DNA of 64,000 nt from a virus: positions 51,973 through 115,972 of IMG/VR virus record IMGVR_UViG_3300028392_000038. One strand, 5' to 3'. Shown here piece by piece: positions 40,592 to 50,243 of this stretch. Both the position numbers and the translations under genes were made by a program. Below the pieces are notes generated by a model. The model was not told the DNA's origin and made no database searches. It was given only the letters and a program-made list of their open reading frames with translations. Position 1 is the stretch's first letter. Each line of letters begins with the position of its first letter.

Positions 40592-42619
40592 TTAAACAAG
40601 ACCTTCATCTTCTCTATTTTGTAACTCACTATTAATAGAAGCTTTTTCTTCTGTAAGAGATGTATATTTTGGATTTATTGTCGAGTATTGATATGTTGAT
40701 CCAAAAGCATTAGTTCCTTTGTTAGTAACAGTCTCAGATGTGTTTTTCAATTCATCATCTATTTTATTATTTCTATATTTTAAATCTTCATTAGAAGCTG
40801 CCCTTATTTGAGAATCTGTTAATGGTTTTGACTGACCTGTTTTACCAACATCAGGTAGACCACCAGTAGTGGGAACATTACCTTGTAGTTGAGGACCAAT
40901 AACTGGATTTGGTTTAACATCATTAACAGCTGGTGTAGCAGGAGTACTTAACTCATTTGTATTTTTAACTTTATCTGGATCAATTTTAGAATTAGTATTT
41001 GATTCTTGACCAGAACCAACTGCAAATGTTTGATTAGATTGAGTTCCACCGGTATTTTGTGTTCCATCTGCAGTACTACCAGCATCAGCAGGTCCACCAA
41101 TTGGTGTATTATCAGATGATTGTGTTGATCCTGGAGGGGCAGGTGCTGTGTTATCAAGAGCAGCTGGTGTAAAATCTCCACCAGCAGTTTCCTGCCATGA
41201 TGAAGGACCAGCTTTATAAGATCTTCCTTGACCTTGTGCAAATCTAGCCATTATTTCTTGAAGGCCTAGTGGTCTAGCATTGGTCATAGTAAACTCAGCA
41301 GTTATTCTAGATGGTAAATCATTGAATGCTAATGTTTCTCCAAATTTTATAGTTACTTCCTTCACAATCATATCACCTGAACAAAAAAGAGGTCTTTTAG
41401 GATTGCCTATAGTAACATGATATGTACCAGATGATTGACCAGTTAAAGCATTTATAATACCAAATATTCTAACCTCAAATTTCTTAACAATTCCAGTAAT
41501 CACAGATAGTAGAGAATTGATAAATTTATCAAAAATAGCACCACCATCAGGTTCCTCACTTTTTTCTGCATCATCTGTATCTTTTTTCTTACCAAGACCT
41601 AAAGCATCTAAAATAGTATTTTTTATTGCTTTTAGAGCTTTTACCGCGCCTTCTATTAAATCTGATATAGCTTGTTTCGGGTTATTTTTCATTTTTGTTA
41701 AAAACTCCTTAGCTTTTGTGCCAGCTTTTTCACCACCATTTAAAAAAAATACAGATTCTTGTGTACCAAATTTAGCAATATTACCTATAATATCATAAAA
41801 TGCTTTAGTTGGATCTAACCCACCTATAAATTTTTGCTCATACTCAGCTACAACTTTTACTGATATAGAGCATTGTAAACCAGATCCAGTTTCATCATCA
41901 GCAATTGTTTTTCTCATCATAGCTTCTTTAATTAAATTTGGACTACCAGAAGGTATTGTATCAGCTCCTTTTTCATCAATAAGTCCAATATCTTTCATAA
42001 TCTGTCTTTGCCATATTTCAGTAAATCCAGGAAGTGGAGTAATACCAAATCCACCAGCCGCGGCATCACCAGTACCACTTAGTCTAAATTGATCACCTAT
42101 ATCACTTAAAACTTTTTTAAATCCACTTTCTGCTGCTACCCATTCTTCACCAAATGATATATCAAAAAAATCTTCTCCTGGTTTTCTCCAAGTAACTATA
42201 GTAGAAACTGGAGTGGTTGCTTTAGATAAATCATTACCTACGGCAGCACCAAACTTTCTACAAACTATAAGTCTGTTGTTTGGATAAACGCCTAAAAATC
42301 TTAAATAAGCAAAATCCGCAGCTTTTAATTGTACATTAGTTAGTGAATTTTTTGACCAATCAATTATTGATTGTGTTCTAACATCATATATGTCATTAGT
42401 ATGTGGTTTTGGATCTACTTCTGATATTTGCTTTTCAAATTGACCATCTTCCGAATCTGGTTTGATTGGAAAATAAGCAACAGAATCACTACCATACATT
42501 GAATTTTCGTAATTAGTATTAGACTCAGGTTCACTTTTTTTTGAAATTCTATTATATTGAGTAGTTGCCTTATTCTTTTTAAAGTTAGGACTTGATACTA
42601 ATCCAAGAGGTGATGACAT
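40592..42619 (-). CDS. Baseplate/tail structural protein, 675 aa
   Basis: The N-terminal ~430 residues are folded (LKAADFAYLRFLGVYPNNRL, TIVTWRKPGEDFFDISFGEE). The end of this part has PLGLQEIMARF, typical of tail proteins that close a beta domain. The last ~240 residues are a Pro/Thr/Asn/Gly-rich tail. No specific T4 homologue is recognised. A gp48/gp54-type role at the tube base is possible. It is the first gene of the minus-strand tail block. Confidence 0.6.
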   Translation of the reverse strand: MSSPLGLVSSPNFKKNKATTQYNRISKKSEPESNTNYENSMYGSDSVAYFPIKPDSEDGQFEKQISEVDPKPHTNDIYDVRTQSIIDWSKNSLTNVQLKAADFAYLRFLGVYPNNRLIVCRKFGAAVGNDLSKATTPVSTIVTWRKPGEDFFDISFGEEWVAAESGFKKVLSDIGDQFRLSGTGDAAAGGFGITPLPGFTEIWQRQIMKDIGLIDEKGADTIPSGSPNLIKEAMMRKTIADDETGSGLQCSISVKVVAEYEQKFIGGLDPTKAFYDIIGNIAKFGTQESVFFLNGGEKAGTKAKEFLTKMKNNPKQAISDLIEGAVKALKAIKNTILDALGLGKKKDTDDAEKSEEPDGGAIFDKFINSLLSVITGIVKKFEVRIFGIINALTGQSSGTYHVTIGNPKRPLFCSGDMIVKEVTIKFGETLAFNDLPSRITAEFTMTNARPLGLQEIMARFAQGQGRSYKAGPSSWQETAGGDFTPAALDNTAPAPPGSTQSSDNTPIGGPADAGSTADGTQNTGGTQSNQTFAVGSGQESNTNSKIDPDKVKNTNELSTPATPAVNDVKPNPVIGPQLQGNVPTTGGLPDVGKTGQSKPLTDSQIRAASNEDLKYRNNKIDDELKNTSETVTNKGTNAFGSTYQYSTINPKYTSLTEEKASINSELQNREDEGLV

Positions 42620-42685
42620 TATATTAATTAATTTTTATTATATATTAATTAATTATTAATCTCTATTAAATCTTATGTCTGATTA

Positions 42686-43075
42686 TTAATAATCACGAAT
42701 AATTTGAGAATTACTGAACTTAGATAAGTTACCAAATACATCATCTATGTATTCTGGATTTTTTCTAAATTCATTATAAAATATCAAAACATTGAAGTTA
42801 TTTTGACCGAGGATTTTTTTAAGGTTGAGAAGTTTTTCTATTGAGAATTCATTATCAAAGTCAGGTATGTAATAAATATCTTTCTTTTTATCTATGGCTT
42901 GTTGTATCTTTTGGAATATTAAAATCTTAAGATATGTTCTATCATTGGAAAAGTCTACCTGTTCCTCGTCTATAATCTTTTTAATATCAATTATATACTT
43001 ATTCTTTACTCTATTAATTTTGATATACTTATCAAACTTCTTTCTTGTTTTGCAATAGACGCAGAAAAACTCCAT
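42686..43075 (-). CDS. Hypothetical protein, 129 aa
   Basis: I chose the ATG at 43075 (MEFFCVYCKTRKKFDKY) since the region upstream to 43186 reads as AT-rich leader. One CxxC pair is present near the N-terminus. The rest is helical and charged. Function unknown. It is divergent from 43185-44564. Confidence 0.5.
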   Translation of the reverse strand: MEFFCVYCKTRKKFDKYIKINRVKNKYIIDIKKIIDEEQVDFSNDRTYLKILIFQKIQQAIDKKKDIYYIPDFDNEFSIEKLLNLKKILGQNNFNVLIFYNEFRKNPEYIDDVFGNLSKFSNSQIIRDY

Positions 43076-43184
43076 TAATACCCATATTTTTTGTATAATT
43101 AAAAATATATATAAAAATAAAATCTTCTCCTGGACATTTTTATTATAATTTGATTTTGATAAAAGGATTTTAATATATACAAAC

Positions 43185-44564
43185 ATGAAGAAGTACTCAG
43201 ATAAGTTTTTAAACCAAACAAATAAATTAAAGAAAGCAAAGGTTGGCTTTGAGTTTGAATTTTATATGAAAGATATATCTTTCTATAAGACTTTAGAATT
43301 ATTAAACCAAGAACTAAGTCCTGTTAAAGTTTGGGGTTTCAGACAATATCACTCTGATTTCACTCCAGATGAAAAGAATTTCAAAATTGAACCAGATTTA
43401 TCAGGTGGATCTAACATGGTTGAATTAGTTACTGGTCCATTAGATTATTATGATGCTAAATATTATTTAATTAAAATAGTTAAATTTATTCAAAATTATG
43501 GATACACAAATGAAAAATCATCTGTGCATTTTAACTTATCATTCAATGGTGATAAAAATCTTAATGACTTAAACACTCTTAAATTAATATTAAACACTGA
43601 TGAAGATGAAATCTATAGAGTTTATCCATCTAGAAAAGATAATGTTTACGCAAAATCTGTTAAGAAAATGATACCATTCAAAGAATATGATTTCTTTAAT
43701 ATATCAATTGATGTTGTTAAAAATAATTTAAGATTACCAAATGATAAGTATTATGGTATAAACTTCTTACACATTAACAATGAAAAAGAATCTCAAAGAT
43801 TAGAGTTAAGATATATTGGCGGTAAAGATTATGAAAAGAATATTGGTAACTTAATTTATTTTATGGATAGATTTATTATCAATGTTTATGATTCAATCGA
43901 TGTGTCATTCAACTCAGAAGATATTATTAAATTAGAAGAACACTTAGAAAAAAATATTTCTCAGTTTAAAAATATTTCTAAGTATGATAACTTTATAGTA
44001 GATTTCCCAACTATTCAAATTCAAATAGATCAAAATAATAATTATGATATGGTATCTGCTTACTATAATAAAATATTTAATAAGATATTTAATTTAGTAG
44101 ATGGGTGTGATAATCTAACTGAATGTATAATAAACTATGTAACAGCTACACAAGTTATGGAAGTAGTTGATGCAACTATTAAAACAACTTCAATAATTAA
44201 AAATTATGACTTATTAAATTGTAGAGCAGAAGGAATATTTGAAGACTGTTTATTAGTTGGAACTGAAATAACAAACTCACAATTAACTAAATGTAAATTA
44301 CAATATGCTGAGGCAACTAAAACTAAAGTTTTAAATTGTAAAGTAGAAGGAAGTCAACTAACTGATTGTTACTTCCAAGATGGGTATTTAAATGGTGATA
44401 TGTTTGGTGGAGTTTACCGTTCTGGTAAATTAGGACCTTATGCTACTATGGATTCAGATGTTAAAGTTGTTACTGATTCAGAAAACTTCTTTGCTACTAA
44501 GTATGAGGAAGAAGATCAGAAAGGAACTGATAAAGGAGTAATGAAAAACTACGGTAAAAAGTAA
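43185..44564 (+). CDS. Putative amidoligase with pentapeptide-like C-terminus
   Basis: The 459-residue protein has a pattern like the glutamine-synthetase-fold amidoligases: VGFEFEFYM (~20), FKIEPDLSGGSNMVELVTGP (~67), SSVHFNLSF (~110), and RLELRYIG (~205). These enzymes join amines to carboxylates, often in peptide tags. The C-terminal ~110 residues form pentapeptide-like repeats (LLNCRAEGIFEDCLLVGTEI, SQLTKCKLQYAEATKTKVLN). The last codon overlaps the start of a tagged gene (ATGA type). Assignment is moderate. Confidence 0.5.
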   Translation: MKKYSDKFLNQTNKLKKAKVGFEFEFYMKDISFYKTLELLNQELSPVKVWGFRQYHSDFTPDEKNFKIEPDLSGGSNMVELVTGPLDYYDAKYYLIKIVKFIQNYGYTNEKSSVHFNLSFNGDKNLNDLNTLKLILNTDEDEIYRVYPSRKDNVYAKSVKKMIPFKEYDFFNISIDVVKNNLRLPNDKYYGINFLHINNEKESQRLELRYIGGKDYEKNIGNLIYFMDRFIINVYDSIDVSFNSEDIIKLEEHLEKNISQFKNISKYDNFIVDFPTIQIQIDQNNNYDMVSAYYNKIFNKIFNLVDGCDNLTECIINYVTATQVMEVVDATIKTTSIIKNYDLLNCRAEGIFEDCLLVGTEITNSQLTKCKLQYAEATKTKVLNCKVEGSQLTDCYFQDGYLNGDMFGGVYRSGKLGPYATMDSDVKVVTDSENFFATKYEEEDQKGTDKGVMKNYGKK

Positions 44565-44956
44565 TGAAACATCTTAAAAAATTCTTTGAGAACCAAGAAG
44601 AAGATTATATTAAATACTATGGTCTTTATCCAGAGGATATTAAAGATATGTTTATTGACTTAGTAGATGATGGTTGGATGATCAATGTAGATTTTAAGAA
44701 AAAGTTATTTAGTCATTTAGTTGATAAAGATATAACATTAAAACTTCAACCAGTTATAGAAGTTAAAATTAAAAAGAACCTTTTTGGATTCATGACAAGA
44801 AGTGAGATAGAAAGTGAATTACATAAATTAGTACAATCTGAAGAAATGAAAGAAATTATTGATGTAGCTAGTAGTAGACTAAAAGACTATGGTTTATTCA
44901 TCAGTATGTATAATATGGAATTAGACTACTTAAAAATATTGATTTATAAAATATAA
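44564..44956 (+). CDS. Tagged hypothetical protein, 130 aa
   Basis: Starts MKHLKKFFENQEEDY (tag, FFE site), overlapping the amidoligase-like gene. Mixed alpha/beta, no motif recognised. Confidence 0.55.
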   Translation: MKHLKKFFENQEEDYIKYYGLYPEDIKDMFIDLVDDGWMINVDFKKKLFSHLVDKDITLKLQPVIEVKIKKNLFGFMTRSEIESELHKLVQSEEMKEIIDVASSRLKDYGLFISMYNMELDYLKILIYKI

Positions 44957-44967
44957 TATATACCATT

Positions 44968-46596
44968 GTGATAATTAAGAAATTTAACGATTGGTCGCCT
45001 GTTAATGAAGAGGCATCTCCTAGACTCCCAGTTAGTGAAGAGTTCTGGACTAGAAAAGGCAAAAGTAAGAAAGTTGCCTTATATACTCATGATGATATGG
45101 ATGGAATATTCTGTGCTATTGAGATGAAAAAGTGGTTACTTAACAAAGGTTTCACAATTGAAAAATACGGTATTCTTAATTATTCAGAAGGTTGGAAATA
45201 TACAACTTTAGACCCTACCCTAATTAATATAGTATTAGACTTTGCAAATATGCCTGGTGATGAAAGAGATGAACAGATTGATTATTATTTAGATCATCAT
45301 GGTTTATTCTCAGCAGAAGATTTAGAAAAATATAAAAGTTCTCCAGTTCAAAAGAAAAAAACAAACTCAGCTTATGAAGCAGTTTGTCAAGCACTGGGAG
45401 TACCACAAGATGAATTAACTTTATCAGTTATTGATATGATTGACTCAGCTAGATATCAAGATTATGGTGTTAGTTGGCAAAGACTACTTGACTTTAATTT
45501 ATCAGATATTAAGAAGTCAGACAAAACAAGATTAGAATTTGGAGCGGCTTTCAATCAATTCTTAAAAAGAGGAGATACTAAGACTTTGATATCTGTTATT
45601 CACAATTGTAAAGACGCTTCTATCTATTCAATATTCAATACAATGAAACAAGTTTATGGTGAGCATAATGTTCATACTGGTTATAGAAAAGGACAACCTA
45701 AAGATTTTGAAGAAGATTCAAGATGGAGATTGGCTACAATGCAACAAAGAACTAGAGGAAAAGGAACTAAAAAGATTTATAACACTCAAGAAGAATTCTT
45801 AAAGGATTTTCAATTTGGTGGATTAATAAGATTAGATGGTTATGTTTTAATTGGTGAATTAGCTTTCATACCAACAGGAACTTGGGCAAATGCTTTAAGA
45901 GCAAGAACAATCATTGAAAAGGATTTCAATGATGGTTTAATATCTAAAGAACCTAAATTTATATTATTACAATATGGTGGAACTCTACAAGTATGTTCTT
46001 ATAAAAAGATAGCTGAAACAGAAGAACTTCCTACATTAAAAGGTGGTGGATTTGTTGATGATTTAGGTAAGTATATGACCGGTCTACTAGATAATTTCAA
46101 ATTACATTTAGGATATTATGATCCAGATACATCAATTGGGCAAGATGAAATAACTGTTTCTGGTGGACACGGTGGTATTGGTTCTATCTCTAATGTATTT
46201 GGAACTTGTGATGTTGATCCATATAAAGGATTTAGATTTATTGATATTTTCAAAAATAAGATTATCTCAGATTTATCAGGGGTTAAATTAAATATGGGGT
46301 TAAAATGGAGTGAACCATCAGAAGGAAAACAAACTGAACCAGCTGTTGATAACAAAGTTATACCAACTGAAAATGTAACTAAACTTGATAAATATGGTAA
46401 AGCTATTAAGACCGAAGAAAGCTATGAATATCAATTAGTTAATAAAGAAGGTAGACCAACTACAGTTTCTAAAGAAGATTTTATAAAAGCAGGATCTACT
46501 AAAGCAATGAAAACTGATAGAAAATCTTTAATGACTATTGATCACAATAATAAGAAAGTGATTGCTAAGTTTGAAGGTTTTAAGTATAAAGGTTAA
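44968..46596 (+). CDS. Tagged DHH-family phosphoesterase
   Basis: GTG start, giving MIIKKFNDWSPVNEEAS (tag, VNE site). The DHH superfamily motifs are clear: YTHDDMDGIFCA (~40), VLDFAN (~90), YYLDHHG (~108), and the DHHA1-type VSGGHGGIGS (~398). Family members remove nucleotides from oligonucleotides or cyclic dinucleotides, using Mn ions. The extra ~140-residue middle and the C-terminal tail are unassigned. A packaged DHH enzyme could degrade host signalling nucleotides, but this is speculation. Confidence 0.72.
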   Translation: MIIKKFNDWSPVNEEASPRLPVSEEFWTRKGKSKKVALYTHDDMDGIFCAIEMKKWLLNKGFTIEKYGILNYSEGWKYTTLDPTLINIVLDFANMPGDERDEQIDYYLDHHGLFSAEDLEKYKSSPVQKKKTNSAYEAVCQALGVPQDELTLSVIDMIDSARYQDYGVSWQRLLDFNLSDIKKSDKTRLEFGAAFNQFLKRGDTKTLISVIHNCKDASIYSIFNTMKQVYGEHNVHTGYRKGQPKDFEEDSRWRLATMQQRTRGKGTKKIYNTQEEFLKDFQFGGLIRLDGYVLIGELAFIPTGTWANALRARTIIEKDFNDGLISKEPKFILLQYGGTLQVCSYKKIAETEELPTLKGGGFVDDLGKYMTGLLDNFKLHLGYYDPDTSIGQDEITVSGGHGGIGSISNVFGTCDVDPYKGFRFIDIFKNKIISDLSGVKLNMGLKWSEPSEGKQTEPAVDNKVIPTENVTKLDKYGKAIKTEESYEYQLVNKEGRPTTVSKEDFIKAGSTKAMKTDRKSLMTIDHNNKKVIAKFEGFKYKG

Positions 46597-46985
46597 TTGA
46601 TAATTGTTATATCAACTTTAGTTTCTGGAATTATTCTCCCTTCTAATATAGAATCTATTTTTAAATCTCTAGCGATTTGTTTATTATAATAAACCGATAT
46701 TTGATCAGGAGACATATGCATGTCTAAATAGCATTCATATCCAAAGATAGTTCCAACATTCCATAAACCATCAGGTTCCGATTCTTTTATTTTTCTATTT
46801 AAAAATGCGGGGTGGTGTTCAAGTATATTATAAACAGTCATTGGAATAATCATATAATTATATTTAATCTCACAAGACTCATTTAACTTATTTATATCTT
46901 TCATTATATACCCAGCCTTCATTCTGTCTAAATCATATAAACTATCTACCTGACCTAATGGCATTCTACTTAAATCAATTTCCAT
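46593..46985 (-). CDS. Hypothetical protein with RDLKIDSIL segment
   Basis: The 130-residue protein has the shared motif ARDLKIDSILEGRI about 20 residues before its end rather than at the terminus. It overlaps 46975-47697 by 11 nt and converges on the DHH gene. Function unknown. Confidence 0.55.
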   Translation of the reverse strand: MEIDLSRMPLGQVDSLYDLDRMKAGYIMKDINKLNESCEIKYNYMIIPMTVYNILEHHPAFLNRKIKESEPDGLWNVGTIFGYECYLDMHMSPDQISVYYNKQIARDLKIDSILEGRIIPETKVDITIIN

Positions 46986-47697
46986 CTAATATCTGATTAA
47001 TTTTATCTTGTCTTATTTTAGAAACATTTTTTATAATAATTTTATATGAGTTATAATTACAATCATATAATTTATAATCTAAAGTATGCAACCATTCAAT
47101 TTCATTATATGGTTTATCACCATTAATTTCATTTTGAGGTATTATTTTATAATCCATATTTTGTACGGAATAAACAAGACTTTGAAATGATTTATCAGTT
47201 ACATATAAAACAGATTCACCATCTTCTTCTTCTATTAGCGGAGAATAAAAAATATCTAAATGTAATCCAATAAATCTCTCTATATTATAGAAGTATCCAG
47301 GAAATGCTCTGTTTATTTCTGGTTTTTTAGTAATTCCAAATAGTTTAGATCCTTTTTTAGATGCAAAAATATAAAGAGGTTTAATACCCATCTCAGTTAA
47401 CTTATCTAAAATATTCCCACCAAAAACTGTACTCTTTGTAATAGACTCTTCAGGAATTATGATTTCTTTAGACTTGGAAATCATGTTTTTAATACTCTCA
47501 TTATATATCTTAATAATAGTGGTAATAATGAAAGTGGGTGATGTGAGAGGTGTTGTTTTTATTTCTGAGTAAGATTCATCAGTTGATGAAATAGCATCAC
47601 CATCATATAGATATGTAATTCCCATTAGATTTAACTCTAATGTTTTTTTATACTCATTAAAAGATTCTCTCACATATATTGGTATAATAATAATCAT
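46975..47697 (-). CDS. Hypothetical protein with RQDKINQIL tail
   Basis: The 240-residue alpha/beta protein ends SKIRQDKINQILDGN, a shared-tail member. No other motif is recognised. Confidence 0.55.
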   Translation of the reverse strand: MIIIIPIYVRESFNEYKKTLELNLMGITYLYDGDAISSTDESYSEIKTTPLTSPTFIITTIIKIYNESIKNMISKSKEIIIPEESITKSTVFGGNILDKLTEMGIKPLYIFASKKGSKLFGITKKPEINRAFPGYFYNIERFIGLHLDIFYSPLIEEEDGESVLYVTDKSFQSLVYSVQNMDYKIIPQNEINGDKPYNEIEWLHTLDYKLYDCNYNSYKIIIKNVSKIRQDKINQILDGN

Positions 47698-47703
47698 AAA
47701 AAG

Positions 47704-47714
47704 TTTAATATATA
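47704..47714 (+). promoter_or_regulatory. AT-rich promoter-like box (TTTAATATATA)
   Basis: Box 4 nt before the ATG of the tagged Nudix-like gene. Same box as at 3044 and 62615. Confidence 0.4.
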
Positions 47715-47718
47715 GAAT

Positions 47719-48312
47719 ATGAAATACATTAAAATCTTTGAAGACTTCAATCCTAATCTAATTAACACAGTTGAAGAATTAACAAATAAACTCAAAGAAT
47801 ATTCTATCCCGGTTGAAGAGTGGGGAACCGGAGAAGCAAAAAATGTTGAGCATCTTTTAGATGAAATAAGAGGTGAAGAATGTAATTTAGAAGATAGAGG
47901 TGGATATTTGATTAGAAGTATCGAATTTGTTGGAGTTAGAATATATCATAAAGATAAAGATAATGTAACCTGGGTCTTAAAAGAAGATAAACAAGAGTTT
48001 AAAGATGGTAGGGTTAGAAGAAGAAATATGCCATCATCTGTTTCTGAAAAGATGAAATTTGGAGAAGATTCACTAATATCAGCAATAAGAGGAATAAAAG
48101 AAGAGTTGGGTATTAATGTAGAAGGACATCAATTAATAAAAATGAGAGACTTATTTTATAATGGCGGGTCTCAATCATATCCTGGTTTAAGAACAAGATA
48201 TAAAGGACATCAATTTACTTGCTTACTAGATACTGATCAATTTAATATGAATGGTTATATAGAAGTTCAAAAAGATAAAAGCACATTCTTTAAATGGTTT
48301 AAGAAAGATTAA
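47719..48312 (+). CDS. Tagged Nudix-like hydrolase
   Basis: The 197-residue protein starts MKYIKIFEDFNPN (tag, IFE site). The region ~112-135, SEKMKFGEDSLISAIRGIKE followed by ELGI, resembles the Nudix box GX5EX7REUXEEXGU, with RGIKEELG in place of REUXEEXG. The missing Glu in RE may affect metal binding. It probably cleaves nucleoside diphosphate derivatives if active. Confidence 0.55.
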   Translation: MKYIKIFEDFNPNLINTVEELTNKLKEYSIPVEEWGTGEAKNVEHLLDEIRGEECNLEDRGGYLIRSIEFVGVRIYHKDKDNVTWVLKEDKQEFKDGRVRRRNMPSSVSEKMKFGEDSLISAIRGIKEELGINVEGHQLIKMRDLFYNGGSQSYPGLRTRYKGHQFTCLLDTDQFNMNGYIEVQKDKSTFFKWFKKD

Positions 48313-48356
48313 ACTTTTTAATTTATAGTTATATAAATTAAAAATATAGATTAATC

Positions 48357-48779
48357 ATGATTATAAAAGGAAGTACCGTGGGTGTTCACTACACTGGTAA
48401 ACTAACAACAGGAGAGGTTTTTGATTCCTCAGAAGGCAGAGAACCTTTGAAATTTCAAGTAGGTTCAGGTCAAATAATTCCTGGATTTGAAGAAGCGGTA
48501 CTTGGTAAACAACCAGGTGATAAAGTAACTATAAACATTCAACCGGAAAATGCATATGGTGAAGTTAGAGAAGATCTTTTTGTTAAAGTACCTTTGGATA
48601 AAATGCCAGGTGAAGTTCAAGTAGGTCAATCATTACAAGCTGTTGGTGCTGATAACAGACCAGTACAGGTTGTTGTGAAAGAAGTTAATGAAGACCATAT
48701 TGTAATAGATGGTAATCATCCATTAGCTGGTAAAGAATTAGTATTTGATATTGAAGTTGTTGATGTTCAATTCGCATAA
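48357..48779 (+). CDS. FKBP-type peptidyl-prolyl isomerase, SlyD-like
   Basis: The 140-residue protein is a complete SlyD-type FKBP: VGVHYTGKLTTGEVFDSSEG, FQVGSGQIIPGFEEAVLGKQ, PGDKVTINIQPENAYGE, then the IF (chaperone) insert ~70-125 and a GKELVFDIEVVDV ending. It lacks the His-rich tail of cellular SlyD. It may help fold phage proteins. It is a single gene followed by a terminator. Confidence 0.9.
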   Translation: MIIKGSTVGVHYTGKLTTGEVFDSSEGREPLKFQVGSGQIIPGFEEAVLGKQPGDKVTINIQPENAYGEVREDLFVKVPLDKMPGEVQVGQSLQAVGADNRPVQVVVKEVNEDHIVIDGNHPLAGKELVFDIEVVDVQFA

Positions 48780-48800
48780 TTTTTATACAATTAAAAAATT

Positions 48801-48835
48801 AAAACCCATTAGATTAGTCTGATGGGTTTTTTATT
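48801..48835 (+). terminator. Intrinsic terminator after the FKBP gene
   Basis: AAAACCCAT...ATGGGTTTTTTA hairpin and T run. Confidence 0.75.
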
Positions 48836-48846
48836 ATATATAACTT

Positions 48847-49383
48847 ATGTCAAGAAAATCATCAATCAAAAAGATTAAGAGAAATAACTCTCAATCTAAA
48901 AATATAGAAGCCGCTCTTTCTATGCATCTATATGAGAAACAACATTCACCAATCACAACAAGATTTACAGGATATGGTTTATCAGAATGTGATGTTATAT
49001 CAATTAGTAAATCGGATTATATCTATGAATATGAAGTTAAGATTTCAAGATCTGATTTTAAAGCAGATTTCAATAAAGAAAAGCATAAACTAATGTTAGA
49101 AAGAAAATGCACAAAAGAAAGAATGATTAAAGAGAATAATCAAATGATTAAAGATACTTTATATCTAACATCAAATTACTTTCATTTTGTTACTCCAACT
49201 GGATTAGTTAGTATAGATGAGATACCGGAATATGCTGGTTTAATTTATATGGATGAAAATTTGAATTTTGAAATAATAAAAAAGGCTCCTCTTTTACACA
49301 AAGAAAAAGCCAGTTATAATTTCATCAGACAATTATCACATAACTTAACTTGTAAGTTAGTGTTCAATAAAGTTACTACTTAG
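48847..49383 (+). CDS. MmcB-like PD-(D/E)XK nuclease-fold protein
   Basis: The 178-residue protein shows CDVISISKSDYIYEYEVKIS (Asp, then ExK) and RSDFKADFNKEKH, then NYFHFVTPTGLVSIDEIPEYAGLIYMD, a pattern I associate with MmcB-like or other small restriction-fold DNA-repair proteins. It could cut or process DNA. It converges on a minus-strand gene, overlapping by 4 nt. Confidence 0.6.
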   Translation: MSRKSSIKKIKRNNSQSKNIEAALSMHLYEKQHSPITTRFTGYGLSECDVISISKSDYIYEYEVKISRSDFKADFNKEKHKLMLERKCTKERMIKENNQMIKDTLYLTSNYFHFVTPTGLVSIDEIPEYAGLIYMDENLNFEIIKKAPLLHKEKASYNFIRQLSHNLTCKLVFNKVTT

Positions 49384-49670
49384 GATTCTAAATTGTTATT
49401 AAATATAATATCAGAGCATTGAAATTCTGTTTTTAACATCTCAACAACTGATGTGTTATTTTTCAAAGTATTATATTCTTTATTCATAGAAGGTAGATTT
49501 ATATTATCATCACATCTACATCCATTTATATATCTATCAGCTATATACATAAACATATTAATATTTGGTCTATTGTGATAAAACTCTTCTTTATTCTTAA
49601 GTAAAGTCCATAGATGTACGGGTGAGTTAATCACCATTGTTCTAGATATTTGTGCTTTATTGATAGACAT
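49380..49670 (-). CDS. Hypothetical protein, 96 aa
   Basis: No family is recognised. Contains CRCDDN in the middle. It overlaps the membrane-protein gene 49657-49998 by 14 nt, suggesting an operon. Confidence 0.5.
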   Translation of the reverse strand: MSINKAQISRTMVINSPVHLWTLLKNKEEFYHNRPNINMFMYIADRYINGCRCDDNINLPSMNKEYNTLKNNTSVVEMLKTEFQCSDIIFNNNLES

Positions 49671-49998
49671 ATTTATTTAATATTTTATATGATATGTATG
49701 ATAAAAGATAAATTGTGGCTAAATTGATTAAACTACTAAACAATAGTATATCAATTAGAACAACCCAAAAACAAAAACATGGTTTACAAGTAAATAGTTC
49801 TACTATAAAACTTGTATGTTTTATTCTTAGAAAATTTAAATAATCCGCCTTGGGGTTATTTATCTTATAATCATCAAAATCATTTAATTTGAATAATTTA
49901 TTTAATCTAAATAGTTTACAGTAGCTTATAAAAGCGTCTGTGTTAAACCATAAAAATAAAATTAGGTTTATCCAAAAAATTTGACTTACAAAACTCAT
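49657..49998 (-). CDS. Membrane protein with TCKPCFCFW motif
   Basis: The 113-residue protein has an N-terminal membrane segment (IFWINLILFLWF), a cytoplasmic-type charged middle, the motif TCKPCFCFW, and a second hydrophobic region (LIDILLFSSLINLATIYLL). Cys-rich membrane junctions like this are seen in small phage membrane proteins of unknown role. Confidence 0.5.
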   Translation of the reverse strand: MSFVSQIFWINLILFLWFNTDAFISYCKLFRLNKLFKLNDFDDYKINNPKADYLNFLRIKHTSFIVELFTCKPCFCFWVVLIDILLFSSLINLATIYLLSYISYKILNKYVYQ

Positions 49999-50028
49999 AC
50001 CAATTATATGATAAGATTAGATAATAGT

Positions 50029-50175
50029 TTATCTACCTTGTCCTCTATAAACCTTCTTATAGTTCTTAGCTTTTCTATTTTTAGAAGTTTTAGTTTTAGC
50101 GTGTACTCCAGATCTTCTTATTTTTGGTTTACTTAAAAATGATCTTTCATTGGATGTTTGTTTTGCCTTAGCCAT
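50029..50175 (-). CDS. Small basic protein, 48 aa
   Basis: I chose the ATG at 50175, which gives MAKAKQTSNERSFLSKPKIR, ending YKKVYRGQGR, and not the 87-aa frame from 50292, whose extra part is AT-rich leader sequence. The protein is strongly basic and resembles small ribosome-associated or nucleic-acid-binding peptides, but I cannot name it. Confidence 0.55.
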   Translation of the reverse strand: MAKAKQTSNERSFLSKPKIRRSGVHAKTKTSKNRKAKNYKKVYRGQGR

Positions 50176-50243
50176 AGTGGTTAAATTATTTTTCTTATAT
50201 ATAAAAAATAATATATAATTTTTACAAAAATTAATCACTACAT

